DNA of 64,000 nucleotides from positions 1 to 64,000 of the forward strand of contig OZ316892.1 of assembly GCA_973895155.1 (NCBI GenBank), given 5' to 3'. Under the pieces are notes generated by a model. It was not told the origin of the DNA. It searched no databases and saw nothing but the letters and a program-made list of their open reading frames with translations. This stretch comes from Marsupella aquatica (Eukaryota > Marchantiophyta). The translations under genes and the position numbers were made by a program. This document shows, piece by piece, positions 55,961 to 64,000 of the stretch. The stretch's first letter is position 1, and each line of letters starts with the position of its first letter.

Positions 55961-57325
55961 ATGGGAAAAAGAAAGCATAATACTTTAAGAAAAAAAGAAT
56001 TGGGGGAAGATTTTTCTGTGGATGTATTTGCTACAGTGTGGGAAGACCTCAAAAAATTAGATACCGTAAAATTGAAGTTTGCACTTCATTGGATTCTATG
56101 TCATGACAACATTCTTGAACTTTTTGTTAAAAAAGTTCTTAAACTAGAGTCTTCAAGATTTTCAAGAACACTATTCTTGAATGGGTATCAAAATTGTAGA
56201 AGCCATATCATTCAGATCTTTCCTCCTGAGGTGTTCATTGAAATTGATGATATCTTTTTTCATCATGGTTTCAGACTAAAATTACCTCAACCTTTGAAAA
56301 ATTCAATTACTATGTTTTCTAATCTTGACATTAGAAAGCTTAAACTTTTTCAAAAAGAAAGAGATAATCTTTGTAGAAATGGAGGAACTTATGCTAAAGT
56401 TGAAGTAGACGTTCAACGTATTTCCTCTTCAAAACTAAAAACACTTACTGGTGTAATTTTAGGTGATTGGGATCAAACTACAACAACATTTACCTCTGAT
56501 CCAAACTTTATTTTCTTAAAATTTCCATCAGACCTCATTATCGTAGAAGAAAAGAAAGGATTTACCTATCTTTTTGATAGGTCTGGAGTCAAACCATATT
56601 TGATAGCAATGATATTCCATCAAGATATCCTATCACCTGATTCAATGGTCTTCATTCGAAGATTATTAGAACAATTACATGCTGCCCATCATGTTATCCA
56701 AAGAGGGAAAGGAAAAAGATCATGGGAAAGTAAGATGACAGGGTTTGGTCCTTTTCATAATCCTTACAAAAAAGATCAAAGTTGTGTATCTTTTTATACT
56801 CATGAACAAAAGATAAAGACATTCTTCAATCAAGATTGTCCCGATGCAGCCAATTTTGAAGACATGGTAGATAAATATTCTCATCGAGAGTTAATCGACA
56901 TTATTCTTGGACTCTACATGTGGTTATGTCCACAAATGTTAGACAGCTTTTTAGATTATTCTCATCCTTACTTATGTTCAAATGATTATAAGATGAACAT
57001 ATTTGAGAAAGCACTAAAATGTAAAGGTCCTAGTGCTTATCAATTATATATTAGTAAAGATTATTGTGTAGAAACTCATGCTGATCATGATACAGCAGAA
57101 TTTACTTTATGTTATGTTAGTCATCCTGATGCCAAGATTTCTCCTGAAAACTTTGTTATTCCAGAGTATGGAATATTATTACCTATTAGAGATGGTAATT
57201 TATTTTCATTTTGTAGTGACATTATCCATGGCACAAGATATAGAATTCCAACATCAAATTCTATATATGTAGGAGCTGTTACCATAAACAAAAAATTAGA
57301 TAGACTTTTACAAAGAAAACATTAA
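55961..57325 (+). CDS. 2OG-Fe(II) dioxygenase, TET/JBP-like, copy 3
   Basis: Intact 454-aa protein closest to copy 1 (shared ILGLYMW.CP.M...L.YSHPYL and AYQLYIS.DYCVETHADHD). Iron ligands H373, D375 and H423 (DIIHGTRYR), candidate 2OG-binding Arg428, and FVIPEYGILLPIRDGNLFSF are present. The histidine spacing is again 50 residues. The N-terminus (MGKRKHNTLRKKELGE) is basic, followed by a helical region FATVWEDLKKLDTVKLKFAL shared with copy 1 and the relic at 8.6 kb. A TET/JBP-type oxidation of modified bases is the best-fitting role but is unproven; other 2OG oxygenase roles remain possible. The gene follows the EDM2-like PHD gene on the same strand. The ATG is fixed by a CAG acceptor. Coding DNA is AT-rich. 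Confidence 0.75.
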   Translation: MGKRKHNTLRKKELGEDFSVDVFATVWEDLKKLDTVKLKFALHWILCHDNILELFVKKVLKLESSRFSRTLFLNGYQNCRSHIIQIFPPEVFIEIDDIFFHHGFRLKLPQPLKNSITMFSNLDIRKLKLFQKERDNLCRNGGTYAKVEVDVQRISSSKLKTLTGVILGDWDQTTTTFTSDPNFIFLKFPSDLIIVEEKKGFTYLFDRSGVKPYLIAMIFHQDILSPDSMVFIRRLLEQLHAAHHVIQRGKGKRSWESKMTGFGPFHNPYKKDQSCVSFYTHEQKIKTFFNQDCPDAANFEDMVDKYSHRELIDIILGLYMWLCPQMLDSFLDYSHPYLCSNDYKMNIFEKALKCKGPSAYQLYISKDYCVETHADHDTAEFTLCYVSHPDAKISPENFVIPEYGILLPIRDGNLFSFCSDIIHGTRYRIPTSNSIYVGAVTINKKLDRLLQRKH

Positions 57326-59200
57326 TAAAAAAGTAAATATATTATTTGTATTTATCATTATTTTTTATTACTTTGGACAAGTTAAAGTATGGATTCTTTA
57401 ATTTAAGGAATATAGGATCATAGGAAAATGTGTAAGAGTAGGAATCATGGCATCTTATGCTAGGAGTGGAAAAACCAGAGGGTTAAGAGGAGATGATGGT
57501 CCAACAAAGAAAAGCTTCTTCAAGAGGAGGAGGTGAAAAGGACCTAGACAGTAGTGAAAGTAAGAATCTCAATATCAAGTGGATAATTTTCCTCAACATA
57601 TCATACATCTCCCTTAAGTTCTTATAGAACCTTGAAAGGCCTATAAATACATCATCCATTTTGACACTCCCATCCACTACTAGGTGATTTATCTTGGAGA
57701 ATAGAATGAGAGTGGTATTCTTGACCAAGTATTCATCATGTTGGACCCTAGATATATCATTCATTTCATTTCATGACAATGAGCTTTAGAACCAATTTTC
57801 TAGAGGCAACTCAAAGGCTAGTTAGGACCTGATAGGCACAGTACCAATCCTAATATTTCTTCAAACCAAGTAAATAGTTTTTTTTTCTTTCAAAAAAACC
57901 ATAGAAACCCATGGGAAGGGGGGCCCAACAGGGCAATAAAAACCGAAGCAGCAAAATGCAAACTTGGTGAGACCAAAGGAGTCCAAAGGTGCGAGGGCTC
58001 AAAAGGAGGGAACAAGGTAGGAAAAAACACTAGTCAAAGGAAAATCCTGTAAGCTATGATTGTTTCAACTAGAAAGCCATGCATCCGAACGAGTAATCCA
58101 CCTAAGACGTTCCTTACTCACCAACTCTTTGACTCTTAATAATCTAGTATGTTTTCTACTAGGACCCGAGGCCTCATAAAGGCCATGCAAGGCATCCAAT
58201 ATTTCTGAAAGGAGGAGATTCAAGTTGAACCTTCTACTTGTCGTATAGCAATAAGTATCAAAAGTGTAATTTCTCACTTAAAACCAAGATTCTGATCCCT
58301 TAAAGAACGTATTTTGGTATGAATTGACTAACTTTCATCATTCTGAGTGATATAGAACTCATAGCTCTACACTTTCTTTACTTCTCAACAAAATAAAGTA
58401 AACAAAACATAAAAGTAACTTAACTTCAGATTTACAGACTAGAAAGGAAATGATTCCAGTTTTGGAGACTCTAGTAAATTATTGCCACACCTTCAGAAAG
58501 GACTTGGTCTCAATATAAGCACGCCTAAAGTCTCTCAACTCATCAATCTTTCTACTGAAGATACAAAATTGAACAGAGATGAAGTTCTAAATCTGATAAA
58601 CAAAGCAGCTTTTTGGTTGCAAATGTAATGATATGCCTTAAAATGCCATCAACACGGTTTGACATCAGTGTCACACAATTCAGTCGAACTCTAAGTCATA
58701 TTCCGGAACAAAGCAACTGTACTGAAAGCTCTGAGAATCAAATTTATTTCTCATTCATCAACAACTACTCTTGAATTGGCTAGCGAATCTTGACTCTACA
58801 AGCAAGCCTAGCAGTGAATTCAATACGAGTCTCAGAAGTCTGTAATTGAATTCAATCACCACAGGAATTCCTGAGTTTCAATCACAACTTCAAACAAATG
58901 TTGTTTCATTTCCATACAACGCACTCTCAACATGCCTTGTTACAATGGGAGGAGGGACTATTCAAAAGATCCAATTCTGAATAAAGTGTTGTCTCTGACT
59001 CTCTCTCTCCCTCTCTAGTTCAAATGAGCATCCTACTATGTCTTATAAGTGCTAAGGTCCTAAAATGAAGGAAATATGAAAAGCTATACCTGTTGAACTT
59101 GAACTAAGTATGAGGAAAGTATAGCATAAGTACTTAGAGGTCGGAAAATACTACTATATGGGTAATCTATTTTGAAAGTTAAATCTAAGTATCGGAAATA
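57326..59200. other. Non-coding stretch, no gene recognised
   Basis: AT-rich then mixed sequence. The small minus-strand ORFs (57483-57764, 58065-58277) have no recognised domain. No tandem repeat seen. Confidence 0.45.
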
Positions 59201-59206
59201 AGGGAC

Positions 59207-59410
59207 GCTTCTAAAAGCGTCTGGTGTGGATGGACGCTTCTGAGCGTCAAGTCAGAGTGGACGCTTTTAGAAGCGTCATGAGTTAAAGTACTTGGGAATA
59301 GTCGACGCTGCTGAAAGCGTCGGGAGTGAATCATTGGATAAGACTGGACATTTTTGGAAGCGTCGGTCAAAAAATGGTCGATGAGGGTAGACATTTTTGT
59401 TTAGCGTCCA
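59207..59410. repeat. Cluster of palindromic GACGCTT..AAGCGTC elements, right-hand set of the minus-strand element
   Basis: At least four short palindromes: GACGCTTCTAAAAGCGTC, GACGCTTCTGAGCGTC, GACGCTTTTAGAAGCGTC and GACGCTGCTGAAAGCGTC, then two decayed units (GGACATTTTTGGAAGCGTC and TAGACATTTTTGTTTAGCGTCC). Spacing is about 30-60 bp. Related palindromes recur at 62.47-62.57 kb. Confidence 0.9.
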
Positions 59411-59561
59411 GAATAGAACAAATGCTTGAAAAATGTTGAAAATAAACTGTCTTCCAAGAGGAATGGTAGAGATCATCATTCCACATAGCCCTCCACTGAA
59501 ATTTTGCCGTGTCCACACAAGACAACCACGCTTTGATTAAAGACCAGTGCTAGATTCTTCA

Positions 59562-59930
59562 TCAAAAATCTTCTGGCTTGGGAATCCAAGTGGTACTCAA
59601 GACCATTGATGGAATATGGTTGTCATTGGGGTTCACAACATAAAAATCAAGGTCATAAAATTCTTCTCCAATTTGTAATGGCACTTGTTTTACTCTTCCC
59701 CAAAGTGAAATTAATCGTCCATCGATTGAGATTTGAGCACATATGGGCTGAACGTGTTGGCAAACTAATTGATGAAACAGTCTGTGGGACAGTAAATTTA
59801 TTCCGGAGCCTGGATCAATAACAAAGTGCTGAATAGTGTGTCCTTCCAATTTAATCTCCCCTTCAAGAGAATACTGAAATGCGCGGGAGAGAAAATCACA
59901 ACAATCCATAGTAGCTTTTACGGTCCACAT
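59562..59930 (-). CDS. Retropepsin-like aspartic protease domain ORF
   Basis: 122 aa from ATG 59930. FVIDPGSGINLLSHRLFHQL is the active-site segment of retroviral-type proteases (usual form D-S/T-G-A/S), here with proline after the Asp. GHTIQHFVID before it, and a later VLSTTWIPK (like ILG..WL), fit the fold of plant Ty3/gypsy proteases. It lies downstream of ORFs A and B on the same strand, so it could be the PR of a second element whose gag is ORF B, or a displaced piece. No reverse transcriptase follows it within 2 kb. Asp-Pro-Gly is unusual and could reduce activity. Confidence 0.6.
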   Translation of the reverse strand: MWTVKATMDCCDFLSRAFQYSLEGEIKLEGHTIQHFVIDPGSGINLLSHRLFHQLVCQHVQPICAQISIDGRLISLWGRVKQVPLQIGEEFYDLDFYVVNPNDNHIPSMVLSTTWIPKPEDF

Positions 59931-60039
59931 GATGACTCAAACAGAATAAGTGCTCCTCAGTGCTTCAATTAGGTCCATTCATACTCCAGGGAATAAACGC
60001 CCCTTCAAATCTTATATACATGAAGACGTTGCAAATCTG

Positions 60040-61173
60040 CTATCTACTCAACAACCCTTGAGTGACAACGTCCGGCCACGAAGGAGGAGTAGGTAACCTT
60101 ACTAGTCTCCTAAGTGATTTATACCCTTGAGCAGAAGAGTTCATAGCCTTATTCCGTATCAACTGTTCTCGTAGCTTAACAAGCTCTTTCTCGTACTTAT
60201 GTGGAACAACATACCCTTCATGGCAGACCCAAACAGAGTATTGGTATGGCCAAGGAAACTCTGGAGTTATTGGCGGAAAAGGAGCTTCAGCACGTCGGAG
60301 GACATATACCCAACACCAAATTTCATATTCCGAAAATTTATATCTTCTACCCTTATCAATGGGAGGAATAGCCTTACCCGGCTTATAAGTGGGAATCAAC
60401 ATTCGAATACTCGGTAGATACGTACCAGGTAAAATCTGTTGTTGTTGATGTATACTCTCCATTTCCAGATGTCCGAAAGCTATCCGAAAATCATTCTTCT
60501 CCCACTTATGAATTGAAGCAAGGTTAGGTATAGGAATTAGGGATGGTAGTACCACTGTGTACCGAAGTTTGGGAGGTACTCTGATAATACGAGGATCTTC
60601 GTCTTCCTCTCCATCGCTTGGAGCTCCTTTCCAACGAAAAATAATGTATGGGTTTGAAGAAGGTATCACCGACTCCTTAGTAGGCCAACGTGATAGTACA
60701 ACAGGAGATGAAGATGCAGGAGGTGGAGAAGAATTCCCCATTGTCGTGTTGATGGGCTTCAGCTGCTCAAAATCTGGTGAATTTGCTTCATGAAAGATCT
60801 GTTGATTTCTTACACGACGCAACCTTTTCCCAGGTCTTCGAGTATATGTCACTTGAAATTGCTCCGTAATAAGTGAACTCTCATCTCCAAGTGATATCCG
60901 AGTACCCTTATCTTTGCTTGAATCCAGTAAGATAGAAGCTGATGCAGAGCTAAATGCCAAATCAGGTGTTCCAGACAAAGGTATGGGTGGAGATACACTC
61001 TTGGTCTCAGGTAGCCCTAAATTGCTTGAAGGTCCAAGAGATGGAGTGGTTTGTAGACTGTGTTGAGACTCAAGTAATCTCTCTTCTGGAAGGTAAGCTG
61101 GAGAAACCCAATCAATAGATGGGTGTGGAGGAGGCCCTTTTCTCGCCAATGCTTCTGCTAACTCCTCAGACAT
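60040..61173 (-). CDS. Retroelement-associated ORF B (proline-rich, unknown)
   Basis: 377 aa from ATG 61173 (MSEELAEALARKGPPPHPSI). The frame is open further upstream to 61245 and overlaps the end of ORF A by 47 bp. The N-terminal half is Pro/Ser-rich and probably disordered. The C-terminal half is more structured (YKFSEYEIWCWVYVLRRAEA, FPWPYQYSVWVCHEGYVVPH, KYEKELVKLREQLIRNKAMN). I do not recognise it. The position between an Athila-like ORF and a retropepsin suggests a gag-like or accessory retroelement product. It may originally have been continuous with ORF A and separated by a frameshift. Confidence 0.5.
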   Translation of the reverse strand: MSEELAEALARKGPPPHPSIDWVSPAYLPEERLLESQHSLQTTPSLGPSSNLGLPETKSVSPPIPLSGTPDLAFSSASASILLDSSKDKGTRISLGDESSLITEQFQVTYTRRPGKRLRRVRNQQIFHEANSPDFEQLKPINTTMGNSSPPPASSSPVVLSRWPTKESVIPSSNPYIIFRWKGAPSDGEEDEDPRIIRVPPKLRYTVVLPSLIPIPNLASIHKWEKNDFRIAFGHLEMESIHQQQQILPGTYLPSIRMLIPTYKPGKAIPPIDKGRRYKFSEYEIWCWVYVLRRAEAPFPPITPEFPWPYQYSVWVCHEGYVVPHKYEKELVKLREQLIRNKAMNSSAQGYKSLRRLVRLPTPPSWPDVVTQGLLSR

Positions 61174-61198
61174 AATCAGCGCAACTGTTATTCTAGTT

Positions 61199-62461
61199 TC
61201 AGGGGGCGGTTTCAGGGGTCGGCCACATAGGAAATGGCATGACAAAATTAGGTGAAGTTGGTTGTCCAGCTACTCCTTCTACATCTACTATTTTGTCCTC
61301 TGAATCAGCCTTAAACAACTTTACAAGCTCCTGGCATGATACCGCCGGAGGTTCCATTGATTGTTGTACAAGAGGAACCACATCTAGGTTTGGGGAGGGA
61401 CTACGAGAATCTTCCAAATTATACTCCTGTAAAGCTTTTAAAGCATTATTACTCACTTCCATGGGTGGTGAAGCAGGGTTCTGTGAAGTTTTATCATACC
61501 CATCCGCTGCAGTAGTATATTGTTGAGGAGGTTCTCCTGGTAAGCTTTCTTCATCCACATCCATCCTGTCTTCATCATTCGCTCTGAAAGCAAAATTGTC
61601 CTGATCAAGATCTTGATCCTCTGATGGGTGGGAAAGAATTGGCTCGTCTCTCCCGCCAACTGGTTCTCTTGTCTCTTTCAGTCTCCGAACTTCATTTACC
61701 AGCTCAGATTCTTCGCAAGTGAGTAGTTTGCATAACGCCACCAGTGTTGAACTGGATCGGACTTCTCGTACTTCCGGCAACTCATTTGCTTCACAGGTAG
61801 ATGCGCTCCAATGGGTACGATAGAAGACTTTCTCTGAAAGGAGCAGACATTTATGCTTGTGATAAATGTGAGCTAGATAGGGAGTCAAGTTGGTAAATCT
61901 TAACTTTCCAGCTTGCAACCTGCTACAAAAGTTCTTTACCTGGGTATGAATTACCCTATATAAGATCTTCGTCCAATTGATGGTCTGCTTCTGTTCTAAT
62001 GAAGAGATAACGGTGGCAGCAAAAGAAAGAGTAATACATGTCTGACTCTCTGGATAGAAAATTGGTGACAAAAATCGAAAAACATGCTGCAAAGAGGTAA
62101 CTAAACAGTCCGTGGTTACCCAACCATTTCGCCTCTTAAAGGATTCAGGAGCAAAGAAAGACTCTATATAAGCTCGGGGCTCTCCATCAATCTTCTGCAA
62201 ATCCTCGCCCGTTGTCGGCGTCGAGTAGACTCCCGCTATGAGCGCTTCAGTCCAAACACTTGGACGCGAGCGGACACCGATTCCTTCCTCAGCATCCCAC
62301 ACACCTTGGTCGATGAGGCTGAACTCGCACATCCTCCAAGGGAAACGAAGTAATTTCTTCAAGCCCATCAATGCAAGATTCGTCCTCAATTGTCGGCGGT
62401 CCACCATATTCGACGGGATAATTGCGAGTATTGGTCGCGTCGTAAGTTTGGACTCCACCAT
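61199..62461 (-). CDS. Retroelement ORF A (Athila-type / plant transposon protein-like)
   Basis: 420 aa from ATG 62461 (MVESKLTTRPILAIIPSNMV). The frame opens earlier only at a TTG inside the palindromic repeats. The middle part SPIFYPESQTCITLSFAATV, then ISSLEQKQTINWTKILYRVI and AGKLRFTNLTPYLAHIYHKH, resembles the plant transposon/Athila ORF domain, in which a segment like AIL.GRKVNWG.II and then LPFPSLIT.LC follow one another. Such ORFs lie 3' of integrase in Athila-type Ty3/gypsy elements and are often called envelope-like; their role is unknown. The C-terminal third is acidic and disordered (RANDEDRMDVDEESLPGEPP). It is intact although the integrase upstream has stops. Confidence 0.5.
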   Translation of the reverse strand: MVESKLTTRPILAIIPSNMVDRRQLRTNLALMGLKKLLRFPWRMCEFSLIDQGVWDAEEGIGVRSRPSVWTEALIAGVYSTPTTGEDLQKIDGEPRAYIESFFAPESFKRRNGWVTTDCLVTSLQHVFRFLSPIFYPESQTCITLSFAATVISSLEQKQTINWTKILYRVIHTQVKNFCSRLQAGKLRFTNLTPYLAHIYHKHKCLLLSEKVFYRTHWSASTCEANELPEVREVRSSSTLVALCKLLTCEESELVNEVRRLKETREPVGGRDEPILSHPSEDQDLDQDNFAFRANDEDRMDVDEESLPGEPPQQYTTAADGYDKTSQNPASPPMEVSNNALKALQEYNLEDSRSPSPNLDVVPLVQQSMEPPAVSCQELVKLFKADSEDKIVDVEGVAGQPTSPNFVMPFPMWPTPETAP

Positions 62462-62467
62462 CGCATC

Positions 62468-62570
62468 AATCGTAAAGGACGCTTCTCTTGCCGTTCCTAG
62501 AAGTGGACGCTTCTCGCAGCGTCCCGTCAAGACCAAGTTTTAGGGTGGACGCTTCTCTCAGCGTCCAGTG
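62468..62570. repeat. Palindromic GACGCTT..AGCGTC elements, left-hand set
   Basis: GGACGCTTCTCGCAGCGTCC and GGACGCTTCTCTCAGCGTCC plus a half unit (GGACGCTTCTCTTGCCG). Similar palindromes lie 3.2 kb away at 59.2-59.4 kb, on the other side of ORFs A, B and the protease ORF. A short shared segment (CCCTCCACTGAAA) lies next to each set (62643 and 59490). Confidence 0.9.
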
Positions 62571-62701
62571 CAAAAACTAAAATTCCGAACACTTGTGAAG
62601 GGGGAGGGAATGCTGATTCTAATAAAGTACAAACTACCTACCGCCCTCCACTGAAACTATGACCTGTCCCAGGTGAAACACTAAATAGGAGACTCATGAT
62701 A

Positions 62702-63999
62702 TCACTTAACCCAGAATCCATTGATTCGGGTGTCAAGTGGGTGACCGTCTAAGGTAGTCAAGGAAACCGAACTGTTAGCCCAGATTTGGGTAACTCGATA
62801 AGGACCAATCCAATGGGTATGGAGTTTCCCAGGAAATAACATATAACGGGAATCAAAGACTAATGCTAAATCACCAACATCTAAATTCACGACTCACAGC
62901 TTTTGATCATAAACAAGCTTACGCTTGTTCTGAATTGTAGCTGTATGGTCTAACGCTAAAAGTCTAACTTCTTCTAATTTGACAATATCAGAAAACCTAT
63001 GTGGGAGACTAGCCGCTGGAGAGAGACGGTTGGATACCAAGAGTCATTCTGTTGGGAAGGAGAATTCAATAGGAATGATACTGTCCAGGCCATAAGTCAG
63101 GTAGAAGGGAGTGTGAAGGGTTGTAATTTTCTCGGCAGTACGGTAAGCCCATAATGCAGAATGTAACTTCACATCCCAGTCTGTCTTGTGAGACTCTACT
63201 ATCTTATTCAGGATCTTGCCCACAATGCCATTAGCTCTTTCCGTTAAGCCATTAGCTCTGGGGTTGTAAGGAGTAGTTTTGCGATGCTTGATAAGATATG
63301 TGTTAGTAATTAACTCAATAGTTGAGTTAAGAAAATGCAAACCCCTATCGCTTACCAACTCCAAAGGACACCCGAACCGAGTAATAATGTGCTCAAAGAG
63401 AAATGCAGCCGCTGTTGTAGCATCATTCTTGCGAGTGGCTTTAGCCTCCACCCATTTGGTGGCATAATCAGTGGCCAGAATAATGTATTTACTTTGGCTT
63501 TTTCGAGCTGCTGGTGAAATTGGGCCAATAAAATCAATACCCCATTTCTCAAATGGTGTCAAAGGCAGGATGGGCGTAAGAGGCCATTTGGAACTAGCAG
63601 TGGGTTTCCCTATTCTTTGACAGGGGTCACACGTCTTAATAAAGTTGTAAGTATCTCTATGCATGGTAGGCCACCAGTACCCAGCATCCAAAATTTTCTT
63701 TACAGTAGTATTGATAGCATAATGGCCACGTGTTTCTCCATAATGTAAAGCTTCAATTACTTGTGGGAGTTCCCTGTTCTCCAGACATCGTCGCATCTTC
63801 TGATCAGGACCTTGTTTAAACAAAGTGCCCTGAAGGATAGTATAAGGTCCCACCTTATGTGCAAAAACAGCTCATTCTTCCGCATTAAGGCCTTCAGGAA
63901 AACTACCATGAATCAACATGTGCACAATATCGAAATACGGTGAAGACTATCCTTCAATGTGCCACAAATGCTCATCTGGGAATTCATCAGAAAGATTAT
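62702..63999 (-). pseudogene. Ty3/gypsy RNase H end and integrase, interrupted
   Basis: Minus-strand frame starting near the window edge: DEFPDEHLWHIEG (end of the RNase H/connection region), the HHCC zinc finger (HYGETRGHYAINT.., CDPCQRIGKP), the catalytic core GIDFIGPISPAARKSQSKYI, VSDRGLHFLNSTIELITNTY and NGLTERANGIVGKI supplying D, D and E, and the C-terminal GPY module LHTHWIGPYRVTQIWAN ending at 62702. Integrase inserts element cDNA into chromosomes. The reading frame is maintained throughout but has at least four in-frame stops (TAG and TGA before 63853, TGA at about 63045, TGA at about 62894). The element is inactive; RT and the 5' part lie beyond the window. Confidence 0.9.
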
Positions 64000-64000
64000 G

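Overview
This window reads as nuclear DNA of a land plant, probably a seedless lineage (moss, lycophyte or fern). The evidence is plant telomere-type TTTAGGG/CCCTAAA stretches, an intron-bearing NOD26-like aquaporin relic, a plant LRR receptor kinase relic, an EDM2-like PHD gene, a PP2A B' exon, a plant-type PI-PLC exon and PLS/E-type PPR pieces. The PPR tail wording (PGRSWIEV) recalls moss and lycophyte PPR proteins as I remember them. The exact taxon cannot be read from the sequence. Most of the window is decayed genes, tandem repeats and transposon debris. Only a handful of long ORFs are intact.

Layout. 0.6-4 kb: a PPR fragment abutting copy A of a segmental duplication (BTB/BACK-like fragment plus PI-PLC N-terminal exon). 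4-12 kb: non-coding DNA with many short tandem repeats, interstitial telomere motifs, a truncated oxygenase relic (8.3-8.8 kb) and an 18-bp minisatellite. 12-17 kb: a repeat complex with a 121-bp satellite, a telomere-like C-rich array and flanking duplicated blocks. 18-24 kb, minus strand: an unidentified helical (HEAT-like) gene remnant and a broken LRR receptor kinase. 24-28 kb: a PPR C-terminal fragment and copy B of the segmental duplication. 28.5-29.8, 40.8-42.2 and 56.0-57.3 kb: three intact paralogous 2OG-Fe(II) dioxygenases of TET/JBP-like layout. 34 kb: PP2A B' exon 1 pseudogene. 44.5-45.9 kb: NIP aquaporin pseudogene. 47.0-52.0 kb: an intact, intronless ORF of about 1656 aa joining C2H2/OrsD-like zinc fingers, a tyrosine recombinase and a RecQ-like helicase. 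A G-rich telomere-like array lies directly at its 5' end. 54.6-55.3 kb: EDM2-like PHD gene with an in-frame TGA. 59-64 kb: a decayed Ty3/gypsy-type element (integrase, extra 3' ORFs, a retropepsin-like ORF and palindromic repeats).

The parts most worth following are two. First, the family of putative nucleic-acid-modifying oxygenases: three intact copies and one relic, each with a leader intron ending at or near the start ATG, and a chromatin-reader gene beside one of them. Second, the helicase/recombinase ORF, whose domain order resembles fungal telomere-linked or Crypton-like helicases rather than ordinary plant RecQ. A functional link between the two is speculative. Both could be mobile or horizontally acquired chromatin/DNA-modification cargo in a repeat-rich, possibly subtelomere-derived plant region.
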